Shown here in pieces: positions 30,535-39,451 of a stretch of DNA of 64,000 nucleotides. The translations under genes were made by a program, and so were the position numbers. The stretch is from Leptolyngbya iicbica LK (lineage in GTDB: Bacteria; Cyanobacteriota; Cyanobacteriia; Phormidesmidales; Phormidesmidaceae): the NCBI RefSeq assembly GCF_004212215.1, contig NZ_QVFV01000004.1, positions 337,226-401,225 of the forward strand. The letters are read 5' to 3'. Within the stretch, counting starts at the first letter, position 1. Every line of letters begins with the position of its first letter. The notes beneath the pieces are model-generated. The model was not told the DNA's origin, ran no database searches, and was given only the letters and a program-made list of their open reading frames with translations.

Positions 30535-30588
30535 GCCTGCCTTTGTCAGAGGTATCACTTAGATTCGAAGAGAGCACGGGAGAATTAC

Positions 30589-30903
30589 ATGATTGAGTCG
30601 AATACTCCTAACTGGTCTTTTCAAATCTTGCCGAATGTTGATTTTATCGGCGACACTAGCGTTTTTGCCCTACTCTTTGATGTAAGTTTTCTCGAAAAGT
30701 TAGATCAGAATCTATTCATAAGGCCCGCATATAAAGCTCTCCTAAGTTTTCTGGCATCTCTGCACGACAAAGCTAAATACTCAAAGATAGAGTTTACAGT
30801 TTTCTCCGGTGAAATCCCTGGCTTTCACCAAGACTATTTTGTTATTGCTTTTGACTATATAGAAGATGATTTCATTGAGGAAACGAGAAGGTTTTTCTCT
30901 TAA
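30589..30903 (+). CDS. Small acidic orphan protein in AT-rich island
   Basis: The product of about 104 residues starts MIESNTPNWSF; GGGAG lies 6 bases before this ATG, so it is preferred over the upstream ATG at 30529, which sits inside the inverted repeat. It is acidic with Phe- and Tyr-rich strands (GFHQDYFVIAFDYIEDDF) and has no signal peptide or membrane helix. I recognise no family. Composition is much more AT-rich than acnA before it. Its TAA stop is followed in the same frame by the next gene, so the two could once have been one reading frame. Confidence 0.5.
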   Translation: MIESNTPNWSFQILPNVDFIGDTSVFALLFDVSFLEKLDQNLFIRPAYKALLSFLASLHDKAKYSKIEFTVFSGEIPGFHQDYFVIAFDYIEDDFIEETRRFFS

Positions 30904-30948
30904 TTGATTTCTGAACTCAAAATCGATTTTTGTTCTTCAGAGGCACTA

Positions 30949-31131
30949 ATGCCTGCGTTTAGATATCAACAGGGCTATGTTGTCGAATATTCAGAAGCCG
31001 ATATGGCAGGAACAAGCTATTTAGATGGTGATGATAACTATGGTTCTCAACTAGAGATTTATCGTAGAAGTTGGCAAGAACCTGAAGACGTCGGACTTTC
31101 TGACAGTCTGTATGGCCAACTAGAAAATTGA
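30949..31131 (+). CDS. Very small orphan protein in AT-rich island
   Basis: The frame is open from just after the preceding stop (TTG at 30904), but AGAGG lies 5 bases before the ATG at 30949, giving a 60-residue acidic protein (PAFRYQQGYVVEYSEADM, then DGDDNYGSQ). No family is recognised. It may be a separate gene, for instance a partner of the preceding protein, or the separated C-terminal part of a formerly longer protein. Confidence 0.4.
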   Translation: MPAFRYQQGYVVEYSEADMAGTSYLDGDDNYGSQLEIYRRSWQEPEDVGLSDSLYGQLEN

Positions 31132-31185
31132 GAGAGCACTGAATTTGAATAAGAAACGTTGGTTTGCAGGCTGCTAGGAGCATAA

Positions 31186-31695
31186 ATGCCTTCGTGTTAT
31201 CTTTGCGGAACTTGGATATCAAGAGGTAAAGGAGTCCGAGCTGACTTAGTTACAGGCTCGTCCTTTAGTTCACGAGGAAATTCAAGATTTTATATTTCAC
31301 GCAAAACAATTTGTTCTAACTGCGCTAGAAAAAGAAGACGAAATCGCAGGATTTATCAACTTTTCGTCCTATTTGTGATTTTAGGGATCGCGGGTTTGTT
31401 TGTCTTCTCTGGAAGTGACGATTCAGATAGCTCTCAAGATGTCAATACAAGTAATGCTGAAATTGTTGAGTTTCCCAAAGATTCTTGTGGAGATCGATCT
31501 TCTGGGAAAGAGCAGCAATGGCACAGCGTGATTCTAGAAGATTCAAATCTTGAATATGTAGTCAATAATTTATGCAGAGATGCTTTTGTCCGAGAATTCA
31601 ACGGAAAGCAAGTCATCCAAGTTGCTAGCTTCATTAATTCTGAGAAAGCCCATGAATTTGCCAAAAAAGTTAATGGGCAAGTCATGCCTCCATAA
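31186..31695 (+). CDS. Zinc-ribbon/membrane-helix protein with CGD...IQVASF C-terminal domain
   Basis: The 169-residue protein has an N-terminal zinc-ribbon-like pair of CxxC motifs (CYLCG at about 4-8 and CSNCA near 43-47), a basic stretch (RKRRRNRR), one membrane helix (about 57-76) and an extracytoplasmic C-terminal domain. This last part reads CGD...W...V......CRDAFV, then IQVASF and FAKKVNG, a pattern I recall from the C-termini of many cyanobacterial orphan proteins; its final strand-helix also resembles a SPOR repeat. TAGGAG precedes the ATG. It is the last gene of the AT-rich island and lies convergent with the acetyltransferase gene. A wall-sensing or anchoring role is conceivable but not shown. 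Confidence 0.65.
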   Translation: MPSCYLCGTWISRGKGVRADLVTGSSFSSRGNSRFYISRKTICSNCARKRRRNRRIYQLFVLFVILGIAGLFVFSGSDDSDSSQDVNTSNAEIVEFPKDSCGDRSSGKEQQWHSVILEDSNLEYVVNNLCRDAFVREFNGKQVIQVASFINSEKAHEFAKKVNGQVMPP

Positions 31696-31743
31696 TTCTT
31701 GGTATATGAGAAGAGATACGAAAATAGGAAAAAGAGACAAATA

Positions 31744-32244
31744 CTACGATCGCGCCAAAAATTCTGATCGCAACATCGACATCAGCCACATCGACGCAAA
31801 CTGCTCGCCCAGTTTGACGCTTTCCCGCAGGCGGCCCTCTTCCACGAAGCCCAAACTGCGATACAGCGATCGCGCTCGATGGTTCTCTTCCATCACATCC
31901 AGCCAAACCCGGTGGGCGGCAAACTCGTTAAAGGCTTTATCGAGCACCTGCATAAGGACCTCGCGACCATAGCCCTGGCCCGTTTGGGTAATCACAATGC
32001 GTTTGAGTAGCAGGCACTGATCCGGGTCTTGCAGCCCGAGCAAAATCACATAACCGACGCGATCGCGCGTCGTCGCATCTTCAATGATCCAGTGGCCCTC
32101 ATTGGCATCGGCCAGGGTTTGCAAATGGCGATCGCGCGTCCACAGTCGCACATAGCCCGCTGCATGGGCCGCTGCTTCCGCTGGCAACACAAAGTCCAGA
32201 TCGTCGGGCGTTGTCGGGCGCAGTTGGGCAGTGGGGGAGTTCAT
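31744..32244 (-). CDS. GNAT-family N-acetyltransferase
   Basis: The 166-residue protein has the GNAT fold: an N-terminal strand-helix, the acetyl-CoA pyrophosphate loop QTGQGYGREVL (about residues 92-102) and the C-terminal NHRARSLYRSLGF, typical of RimI/RimJ-like enzymes. It transfers an acetyl group from acetyl-CoA to an amine, either a small molecule or a protein N-terminus; the substrate is unknown. GC content and HIP1 use return to the genome style at this gene, so it marks the right edge of the AT-rich island. Confidence 0.85.
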   Translation of the reverse strand: MNSPTAQLRPTTPDDLDFVLPAEAAAHAAGYVRLWTRDRHLQTLADANEGHWIIEDATTRDRVGYVILLGLQDPDQCLLLKRIVITQTGQGYGREVLMQVLDKAFNEFAAHRVWLDVMEENHRARSLYRSLGFVEEGRLRESVKLGEQFASMWLMSMLRSEFLARS

Positions 32245-32279
32245 CGCCAGTCGTTAACCAAAAAGTCGCAAATTCAGAA

Positions 32280-32356
32280 ACAGGATTTTATCAAGAGCCA
32301 GCCTGGTCGCGCCGTCAGCTCGCTTGCCCTTGAACAGCCGAGACGGCTGTTCACAC
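32280..32356. repeat. Dispersed hairpin repeat, copy B
   Basis: GAACAGCCG (32332-32340), loop AGA, CGGCTGTTC (32344-32352) form a perfect hairpin after a caggattttatcaa segment. It matches copy A at 2690-2775 in order and core sequence. The changed bases at the stem end (G-C to A-T pair) are compensatory, so pairing is kept. Confidence 0.6.
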
Positions 32357-32411
32357 GGCATGCAATACATTCCTGAGGGAGCTGCGATGAGCTTGATTCG
32401 GGTGCAGCGAG

Positions 32412-33404
32412 TTAATCATCTAGCGCGATCGTCGCCACCACCTGACCGTGATCGGACTTCCAGCGTTCAATCTGGTCGTCCAGCAGCGTTTGGTCAAATA
32501 GGTGGTCATTGTAAACCGAGACGTAAATGACCTGACCAATGTGGTTGCGATTGCGCGGGGCAAATTCCTCACTCACCATGATGTGGTCGAGGCTGTCGTA
32601 ATGCCCATTGTGGATGTGGGTGTAATAGTGGTCGCCGTAGCCCAGCCGCGCCTGGATATCTTTGACCTGATACAGCAGTGTGTCCCACACGGGCACTTTT
32701 CTGCGGAACGGCCAGCATTCCCACGGTGGCTGCCCGGAAACCAGTTGCGTCGTCACTGCCGTATCGTTATCGTTCACATCGCCCATCACAATGACCGGAT
32801 AGCGGCGATCTCGCAACTTTTCCATCAAGATATAGCGCAGAGCCGTGGCCTCGGCGGCGCGGCGGATTAGCGATCGCGCCTGCCCTTTCGCAATTTCTAC
32901 GGGATCGGTGCGATCGACCTCGCGAAACATCGTCGGTCGCTTTGACTTCAAATGCACCACAAACACGGTGCAGTGCATGCCATTGGGCAACTCCACATCC
33001 ACCGCTAGCACCGGATGCGAAAATGAGGTGAGCGGAATCCGTGCCTTTTCCGCATCCACACTTAGCCAGCTTTCCGGCGGAAAGTCGACGTAAACGCGCT
33101 GCCCCAAGACGGGAAATCGCGTCGCTAGCGCGACCCCTGGCCCCTTGCCAATTCCGTCGGCCATCACTAACTGATGCTGTTGAGCGCTCTGGGTGGTGGC
33201 TAAGACGTCAGCCAACGCCTCTGGCTGAAAAATTTCTTGAAATCCCACCAGGTCAACTTGCATCCGGTCGAGTTGGCGCGCCGTCCAGTCCACCTTTTGA
33301 CGATAGTCCGCGACTGAGTAAGACTCGCCGTGATAGTACTCCACCTCAGGCAACACTAGGTTGTTGAGGTTAAACGTGCCAATCCGAAACTGCTGTTTTG
33401 CCAA
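32412..33404 (-). CDS. Endonuclease/exonuclease/phosphatase-family hydrolase
   Basis: The 330-residue protein has the DNase I-like fold. Metal-binding and catalytic motifs are seen in order: IGTFNLNNL near the N-terminus, Glu in GFQEIFQ, His in FVVHLKSK, GDVNDND, and the final SDHGQV His. The family includes nucleases, sphingomyelinases and inositol phosphatases; no signal peptide is present and the substrate is unknown. The start at 33404 gives a natural MAKQQFRIGTFN N-terminus. It stands alone between an acetyltransferase gene and the glutamate carrier gene. Confidence 0.85.
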   Translation of the reverse strand: MAKQQFRIGTFNLNNLVLPEVEYYHGESYSVADYRQKVDWTARQLDRMQVDLVGFQEIFQPEALADVLATTQSAQQHQLVMADGIGKGPGVALATRFPVLGQRVYVDFPPESWLSVDAEKARIPLTSFSHPVLAVDVELPNGMHCTVFVVHLKSKRPTMFREVDRTDPVEIAKGQARSLIRRAAEATALRYILMEKLRDRRYPVIVMGDVNDNDTAVTTQLVSGQPPWECWPFRRKVPVWDTLLYQVKDIQARLGYGDHYYTHIHNGHYDSLDHIMVSEEFAPRNRNHIGQVIYVSVYNDHLFDQTLLDDQIERWKSDHGQVVATIALDD

Positions 33405-33703
33405 ATCCCTTCACCCACGGTATCGGTTGCCCGCGATCGCCTCCCGCTCAGGTGGTCTAACGGTTGGCCTTGTAGCACCGTCAGAGCAACATAGACCAGA
33501 CCGTAGGGCAAATATTGATCAGACTGTATCCCATCCATCAGATCTCAGTCGTGCCCCTGTCATACTCTTCAAATCAATCAACCTTTGTTAACTGAACCGG
33601 TCGAGGGGCGTGGCCTGGTGACTGGCACGTCGTGTAACTGCCCCCTTCCCTGTTCGCACCGGCCCATGTGGCCTTGGCTTGCTGTTGGAAATGAGATCCG
33701 TGC

Positions 33704-35146
33704 ATGTTTACGCTCAAAGATGTCTTTTTTGCCTTTGTGGTCATCGCCATGCTGATTTTGGGCGGGCGTTTTATCAAACAGCGATTCCGCTGGATTCAGA
33801 TGTTGTATCTACCGGAATCCATTGTAGCCGGGGCACTCGCGCTCATCTTGGGGCCACAAATTTTGGGGGCGATCGCCACCGCTCTCTTGGGTGAAGGTAC
33901 GCTGCTCTCGGGTGGCCTCTTTTCTGAACCCATTCGCACTGTCTGGTCCCAGTCGCCCAGCGTCTTCATCAACATTGTGTTTGCGGCCCTCTTTTTGGGC
34001 GAAACCATTCCTAACCCCCGCAGTATTTGGCAAAAAGCCGCGCCGCAGGTGGTGTTTGGTCAGTCCCTGGCCTGGGGACAGTATGTGACGGGCATTCTCG
34101 CCACCGCACTCATCTTGATTCCTTTCTTTGGGGCGGATCCCATGGCGGCGGCCCTGATTGAGATTGGCTTTGAAGGCGGGCATGGCACCGCTGGCGGCAT
34201 GGCCGAAACGTTTGTGGAGTTGGGTTATCCCGAGGGGGCCGACCTGGCACTGGGGCTAGCGACAGTGGGGATTGTTTCGGGCATCATCGCCGGGACAGCT
34301 TTGGCGGACTGGGGTCGCCGGAAGGGCCATGTTCAACACGGGGCACAGGTGATCTCTGAAGAGGCTGAGATTCCTGATTTGACGCACGCTGAAACGCCAG
34401 AACTGCGAGCTCGCCGCGCGGCTCTGATGGAGGGGTTACTCATTGATCCGCTGTCCATTAACTTTGGCTTTGTGGGCATTGCGATCGCGATCGGCTGGCT
34501 CATTCTCAATGGCCTGGTACTGCTAGAGTCCGTCACCTGGGGCACCACGGGCTTCGAAATTATGAGCTACGTCCCTCTGTTTCCCATGGCTTTGATTGGC
34601 GGCATCGTTGTGCAAATTGCCCTCGAGCGCCTCGGCCTAGAGCCGCTCGTCATTCGACCGTTGATGCAAAATATTGCGGGTCTCGCGTTAGATGTGGTGG
34701 TGGTGACCGCACTGGCCTCCATTTCACTGCGAGTGATCGGGAGTAACTTAGGCGTGTTTCTCACCCTGAGTATCGTGGGCATCGCCTGGAATGTCTTGTT
34801 CTTTCTGTATTTCGCCCCCCGCATTTTTCCGCACTACTGGTTTGAAAAAGGTATCGGTGATTTAGGCCAGTCGATGGGGGTTACCGCTACCGGGATTTTG
34901 TTGCTGCGGATGGTCGATCCAGAAAATCGCTCCGGCGCCTTCGAAAGCTTTGCCTACAAGCAACTCTTTTTTGAGCCGATTGTCGGGGGCGGTTTGTTTA
35001 CGGCTGCGGCGCCAGCGTTAATTGCGCGCTTTGGCCTGGGTACGACGCTGGCGATTACCGGGGGCTTACTCCTCTTTTGGCTCGCTATGGGGTTTTTACT
35101 CATGCGCCAAAACAGCCGCCGCGCGACGGTCTCTGGTCGGATTTGA
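33704..35146 (+). CDS. gltS: Sodium:glutamate symporter, GltS type
   Basis: The 480-residue protein has about 11 to 12 hydrophobic helices and belongs to the ESS family of sodium-dependent glutamate carriers. The first pore loop GFEGGHGTAGGMAE and the second-half GIGDLGQSMGVTATG are the paired re-entrant motifs of this family. A hydrophilic cytoplasmic loop separates the two halves (about residues 210-250). The homologue in Synechocystis is a monocomponent glutamate permease. The gene has no close partner. It is followed by a hairpin at 35195-35257 that may end its transcript. Confidence 0.88.
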   Translation: MFTLKDVFFAFVVIAMLILGGRFIKQRFRWIQMLYLPESIVAGALALILGPQILGAIATALLGEGTLLSGGLFSEPIRTVWSQSPSVFINIVFAALFLGETIPNPRSIWQKAAPQVVFGQSLAWGQYVTGILATALILIPFFGADPMAAALIEIGFEGGHGTAGGMAETFVELGYPEGADLALGLATVGIVSGIIAGTALADWGRRKGHVQHGAQVISEEAEIPDLTHAETPELRARRAALMEGLLIDPLSINFGFVGIAIAIGWLILNGLVLLESVTWGTTGFEIMSYVPLFPMALIGGIVVQIALERLGLEPLVIRPLMQNIAGLALDVVVVTALASISLRVIGSNLGVFLTLSIVGIAWNVLFFLYFAPRIFPHYWFEKGIGDLGQSMGVTATGILLLRMVDPENRSGAFESFAYKQLFFEPIVGGGLFTAAAPALIARFGLGTTLAITGGLLLFWLAMGFLLMRQNSRRATVSGRI

Positions 35147-35194
35147 AAACACAAGGATTGTTAACGCTGGTTTGCTGACGCGATCGCCACCATC

Positions 35195-35257
35195 AGGGGA
35201 CGGTTCCCTTGAACTCTCTTTATCAACGTCAGTTCAGCCGTGAGGGAACCGTCCCCT
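35195..35257. terminator. Long hairpin between convergent gltS and DUF1028 genes
   Basis: AGGGGACGGTTCCCT (35195-35209) pairs perfectly with 35243-35257, and an inner TGAACT/AGTTCA pair extends it. It lies 49 bases after the gltS stop. A bidirectional transcription end is likely by position; there is no strong T-run. It may also be a dispersed repeat. Confidence 0.5.
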
Positions 35258-35335
35258 TTACAGACCACTGCCGATGTTGAGAGTTGGTACTGACAGCTTC
35301 TCCCATCTTCCGTACCCACGGCATGACGCCGATAC

Positions 35336-36052
35336 CTAAACGACTTTGCGCGTCCAGATGGGCTCGATTTTGAGGGGCCGCTGCTTGTGAGACGGCATCG
35401 TTTGCCGGAAGGACTGGTAATAGTCCTTATGCGCTTCGACAAAGAGAGTCCGTAGTTCTGCGATCGGTTCGGGATTGTTATCGACGCGGAGATCTAAATA
35501 GGGATAAAAGTCATCTTGCACGATGTACAGGGCGGCGGATTGCTTGCCGCGCTTATCGCCGCCCGCCATTTCCCCCGCTTCCAGCGCACACAGCAATCGC
35601 TCTGAAAAGCTCAAAGACGGATTATTGCGAAAAGTCTCGGCCATAGCGTGCAACACCTGTTCTCCCACCAGCATGTTGCCCGCCACCGAGAAATTGGGAA
35701 AGGTGAAGTGCCCAGCCCAGTCAGTACAATGCTGGCCCGTCCAAGCGGCAGTATGGCCTTGGTGGTCAACTAAATGCAGTTGTCGATAATCCCGCTCGTC
35801 ATCGTTTTGTAGCAGCACATCCAGCACCTCGCCGACCGGAATGGCGTGAGTTTCAGCCTGAGCCGCTTTGCGACTTTCGAGCAGTCGCAAGCCCCAGATG
35901 CCTAATAGCGGATTGGTTTGGGCTTGAGTCGCGATCGCCCCCACTGCGGCCTTCGCATGGGGCACTAACGCGCCAACCGCCAAATGCTTGGTCGCCACAG
36001 CGACGCCGGTCATGCCAGTATGCGGATCCCAGGCCACGATAGAGAATGTCAT
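35336..36052 (-). CDS. DUF1028 protein, Ntn-hydrolase-like
   Basis: The protein of 238 residues starts MTFSIVAWDP, the conserved opening of DUF1028, a family grouped with N-terminal nucleophile hydrolases. Thr2 would become the nucleophile after Met removal, if the family is catalytically alike; this is inference. The conserved AVATKHLAVGALVPHAKA and SVAGNMLVG segments are present. The frame extends 14 codons further upstream, but that addition would bury Thr2, so the ATG at 36052 is chosen. Some members are annotated near peptidases; substrate unknown. Confidence 0.82.
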   Translation of the reverse strand: MTFSIVAWDPHTGMTGVAVATKHLAVGALVPHAKAAVGAIATQAQTNPLLGIWGLRLLESRKAAQAETHAIPVGEVLDVLLQNDDERDYRQLHLVDHQGHTAAWTGQHCTDWAGHFTFPNFSVAGNMLVGEQVLHAMAETFRNNPSLSFSERLLCALEAGEMAGGDKRGKQSAALYIVQDDFYPYLDLRVDNNPEPIAELRTLFVEAHKDYYQSFRQTMPSHKQRPLKIEPIWTRKVV

Positions 36053-36240
36053 GCAGCAACCCCCTACCCACAACGCATTAATAGATGTACTCAATTGTTA
36101 ATCTTTTTTGAAAAAAGATCTGTCGTGAATCTTACGGTTCTTGTATACAGTCTCCTTGTGCGGACTCTGGGGAATAACGGGCATCGCTGAAAGCGCCAAC
36201 ACAACACGTTACAATGGCGGCCTGACACACACTCTCAAGA

Positions 36241-36555
36241 ATGACGCAAGATCTGAAACAAGAACTGAAGTCAATGATTGGGCCTGCCGCTTGGCATAAC
36301 CTGTTGCCCCACGCGGCCCGCGACAGCATCGTTTTGGTCAATCCGGGCTTAGACCTGGCCGAAGTCGGAGTCGCTGTCGCCACTGATAATGTAACTTCGG
36401 TGCAGCGCTGGATTAGCGAGGCACTGATTACCAAACCCACGGTGGCGCAAATGGAAGATTGGGAGCGCGATCGCAGCCGCCAGTTCCAAACGCTGATTGT
36501 GCAGCCTTACGTCCTCATTCAACATCTACCCGACGCCGCCACTGCCGCCGAGTAA
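36241..36555 (+). CDS. DUF2288 protein
   Basis: The 104-residue soluble protein has the DUF2288 pattern: AWHNLLPHAARDSIVLVNPGLDLAEVGVA in the first half and LIVQPYVLIQ near the end. The function of this family is unknown. It has no signal peptide or membrane helix. It is followed after 98 bases by the tocopherol prenyltransferase gene on the same strand, though a functional link is not known. Confidence 0.8.
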   Translation: MTQDLKQELKSMIGPAAWHNLLPHAARDSIVLVNPGLDLAEVGVAVATDNVTSVQRWISEALITKPTVAQMEDWERDRSRQFQTLIVQPYVLIQHLPDAATAAE

Positions 36556-36653
36556 ACTGCCCACGCACTGCTATGTTTACCGTTCCGGTCTTGCCACGAC
36601 GAGCATCACGCCCGATAGTCTAAACAGGAAACCTCTACGAGCGCACCATACTA

Positions 36654-37649
36654 ATGGGTCAAAGCGTTTCTCCCCAACCACCCTCCGCACCCGTGCAACA
36701 GCTGAGTTTGTTTCGCACGCCGTTACCCTGGCTGGTCGCCTTTTGGAAATTTTCTCGTCCTCATACCATTATTGGTACGAGTCTCAGCGTGATCGGCGTC
36801 TTTGTCATTAGCTGGACGGTGGTCCAAGACAGCAGTGTCACACCGATCTTGAACCCGTTTTCGCTGCTGCTGCCGTTGCTGGCTTGTCTGGCGGGCAATG
36901 TGTATATCGTCGGGCTCAATCAGATCGAAGATGTTGAGATCGATCGCATCAATAAACCCGCCCTCCCGATCGCTTCAGGCGAATTTTCGAACAGCAACGC
37001 CTGGAGCATCGTTGTTTTTGCGGCCAGTCTCAGCATTTTGTTAGCGGCCTTTGGCGACTGGTACTTGCTGGCGACGATTTTGCTGAGTTTAATCATCGGT
37101 ACCGCCTATTCCGTGCCGCCGATTCGCCTCAAGCGGTTCCCCTTTTGGGCATCGGTTTGCATTTTGACCGTGCGCGGCGGCATCGTGAATCTGGGTTTGT
37201 TTTTGCACTACAGCCATCAACTGGGGCTACCGCTCCAGATTCCGGCCCGCATGTGGGCCTTAACCGCCTTTGTGCTGGTGTTCAGCATTGTGATCGCAAT
37301 TTTTAAAGATATTCCTGACATTGAGGGCGATCGCCAATTCAATATCACCACCTTTACCGTCCGGTTAGGCCAAACTCGGGTTTATCAAGTGGCGCGACTG
37401 GTGTTGACCCTCTGCTATGTCGGCATGATGGTCGCCGTGCCGTGGATTCCAGGGATTGACTGGGTCTTTGTCGGGGTGACCCATACGGCCTTGCTGGGGT
37501 GGTTTTGGTGGCGCAGCTATCGAGTGGCCATGCCCAACCAGGCGGCTAGCGACGATTTGCCGCTGACTTTTACCAACTTTTACCAGTTCATCTGGCAACT
37601 CTTCTTTTTAGAGTATGTGCTGTATCCGATCGCCTGCCTATTGGGCTAA
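36654..37649 (+). CDS. hpt: Homogentisate phytyltransferase (tocopherol synthesis)
   Basis: This membrane prenyltransferase of the UbiA superfamily joins homogentisate and phytyl diphosphate, the committed step to tocopherols. The 331-residue protein has about nine helices. Both Asp-rich diphosphate motifs are seen: NQIEDVEIDRINKP (about 88-101) and KDIPDIEGDRQF (about 220). The flanking WKFSRPHTIIGTSLS and VRGGIVNLGLFLHY are characteristic of the plant and cyanobacterial HPT branch rather than of chlorophyll synthase or UbiA proper. Tocopherol is made only by photosynthetic organisms, which supports the cyanobacterial assignment. Confidence 0.92.
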   Translation: MGQSVSPQPPSAPVQQLSLFRTPLPWLVAFWKFSRPHTIIGTSLSVIGVFVISWTVVQDSSVTPILNPFSLLLPLLACLAGNVYIVGLNQIEDVEIDRINKPALPIASGEFSNSNAWSIVVFAASLSILLAAFGDWYLLATILLSLIIGTAYSVPPIRLKRFPFWASVCILTVRGGIVNLGLFLHYSHQLGLPLQIPARMWALTAFVLVFSIVIAIFKDIPDIEGDRQFNITTFTVRLGQTRVYQVARLVLTLCYVGMMVAVPWIPGIDWVFVGVTHTALLGWFWWRSYRVAMPNQAASDDLPLTFTNFYQFIWQLFFLEYVLYPIACLLG

Positions 37650-37722
37650 CCTGCGGGTGGCAAAACCACCCAACTGTCCGGCAACCCCTAACGCAATCGT
37701 TCGTAGAGTGGGGATTTGAGAT

Positions 37723-38148
37723 ATGCCAACCACGGCGAAACGACAGCTGGGCGATCGCGGCGAAGCGCTCGTAGCTGACTGGCTGCGTCAACAGGGATGG
37801 CAGATCATTGCCCAGCAGTGGCACTGTCGCTGGGGCGAACTTGACCTGATTGCCCAGCATCCGCAGTCGGCGATCGGCATCGCGTTTGTGGAAGTCAAAA
37901 CCCGTCGCCGTTTGGGGCTGGATCAGGGCGGCCGGCTAGCGATTACCCCCCAAAAGCAGCAAAAGCTGTGGCGCAGCGCCCAAACCTTTTTGACTGAGCA
38001 CGAACTCTATCAGGAGTTGCCGTGCCGGTTTGATGTGGCCCTGGTGGTTCAGGGCATCACGACGCCGAGCCTCCGCCATACGTCCAGTGGCGCACCGCCT
38101 TTAACCCTGGTGGAGTATCTGGAAAACGCCTTTCAAATGGCCGATTAA
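37723..38148 (+). CDS. yraN: YraN-family (UPF0102) putative nuclease-fold protein
   Basis: The 141-residue protein has the YraN fold, a small endonuclease-like domain: GDRGEALVADWLRQQGW, then WGELDLIAQ and FVEVKTRR, which give the D...ExK arrangement of PD-(D/E)XK enzymes. Biochemical activity is not established for the family. Its TAA stop overlaps the stop of the converging DUF928 gene within the palindrome TTAA. Confidence 0.88.
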   Translation: MPTTAKRQLGDRGEALVADWLRQQGWQIIAQQWHCRWGELDLIAQHPQSAIGIAFVEVKTRRRLGLDQGGRLAITPQKQQKLWRSAQTFLTEHELYQELPCRFDVALVVQGITTPSLRHTSSGAPPLTLVEYLENAFQMAD

Positions 38149-38888
38149 TTGCTGAGTAGAGGTTGATCGTCGAGTTGTGACAAATCGACAGATTCCAGCA
38201 GTTCTGACCAGCGGGCAGCCCAACTGCGATCGCTGCCGTCCGCCGCCGTCTGGAGCGTCGCTAGCTGCGCCACCGCATCAAACCAAAAGCCATTTTGGGT
38301 GTACAAACTGACCTGATCAGATGCTGAGACCAATGGCAGAACACTACTTAAGCCTTGGCTTGGGGGACGATATTCTACCCAGCCGGAAATCTGTAAATCA
38401 CCGGTTTCATTAGCCGGGTTACAAAAAGCCTCAATTTGCCAAAGATAGCGATCGCCCGGTTCTAGTCCGGGTTGGTTAGCGGTTTCCGGCACCTCAAAGC
38501 TGACAATGCCAGCCCTCCCGAGACCGGTTTCATCCTGGGGAACGTCTAATCGGGTGGTGTAAAGGATCGAGAGCGGGGCACCAGACTCATCGACTTGGAA
38601 GAGCGAAAACCGGAAAGATTGCGCCTGACTAATCGGCATATACCAGTAAAACCGAGGATAGGGGGTAGCGCTTAAACCAATATTTTCAGTCGGTATGAGC
38701 CCAATCAATTCGGTGGGTGCCCCGGCCAAAATGCACCCCCGAGTCCCGGCACTCTCGCGACGTCCCGGCGTTCCCAAGCCTGCCGGTGGCACATACGGTT
38801 CCGCGAGGGCGGCAGTGCTACTCGCTAGCACCACTGCCAAAGGCAAAAGTTTCACACAGAATGAGCAAAGGACTTCAGCAAATTTCAT
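38145..38888 (-). CDS. Secreted DUF928 protein
   Basis: From the ATG at 38888 the protein has about 247 residues with a signal peptide ending ALAE near residue 30. The DUF928 features are present: the RGC near residue 50, LIGLIPTENIGLSATPYPRFYWYMP, and a late helical part with DAVAQLATLQ. This family is found almost only in cyanobacteria; its role is unknown. The frame extends to 38981 but would place extra polar and hydrophobic residues before the signal peptide. It converges with yraN, sharing four bases. Confidence 0.82.
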   Translation of the reverse strand: MKFAEVLCSFCVKLLPLAVVLASSTAALAEPYVPPAGLGTPGRRESAGTRGCILAGAPTELIGLIPTENIGLSATPYPRFYWYMPISQAQSFRFSLFQVDESGAPLSILYTTRLDVPQDETGLGRAGIVSFEVPETANQPGLEPGDRYLWQIEAFCNPANETGDLQISGWVEYRPPSQGLSSVLPLVSASDQVSLYTQNGFWFDAVAQLATLQTAADGSDRSWAARWSELLESVDLSQLDDQPLLSN

Positions 38889-39451
38889 GAATCTAAGCAG
38901 TGACAGTTTTCGGAAAATCGGGCACGCCTGATAGCTGCACCATACTCTGCTACTGCAACGTATTAAGGGCAAAATCCGCAAAAAATTACACGCTCATGAT
39001 AGTTGAGCCCAAGTTTGAAGCCAGCGGAGCTAATCAACATGCGCATGTCCTCATTCCCCCCAATGCCTGATAGCCGCTCAACTAATGCGACCGATGGCCG
39101 AATTGACGCGCCCGTCACCAGCTCAAAAGTTAGCCGCAGTCAGCGAATACAGTGGCATTTCCTGGGTTCTGTCAGTACACTAAAGCGTCCTGCTGATTCA
39201 CTCACCGATTGCCGACTGACAATTCACCAAATATATGCGTCGTTCGTCGTCAAACTTGCGGACAACACCATATATAGTGGTTACAACTTTTAGACGTTTT
39301 CGTGAGTTGCGAGGTTGTAGAAAGTTTAAAAACGACGCCAAACGTCTCCTCTGCTCCTAAGATTCGCTCAATTTGAGTCGATATCATGTCAACGCCTTGT
39401 CATCCGCTCGTAATTTAAGTACATTTGTTTTAACCGCTCAAGCTCTGGCCA
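38889..39451. other. Intergenic region before smc
   Basis: About 560 bases, AT-rich toward the smc start. A plus frame of 96 codons (39003-39293) is open but has no features or ribosome site that support it. The smc promoter should lie within the last 200 bases. Confidence 0.4.

Noticed and set aside
39003..39293. Plus frame of 96 codons before smc
   Set aside because: Residues look random, there is no ribosome site and it ends in an AT-rich promoter-like region.
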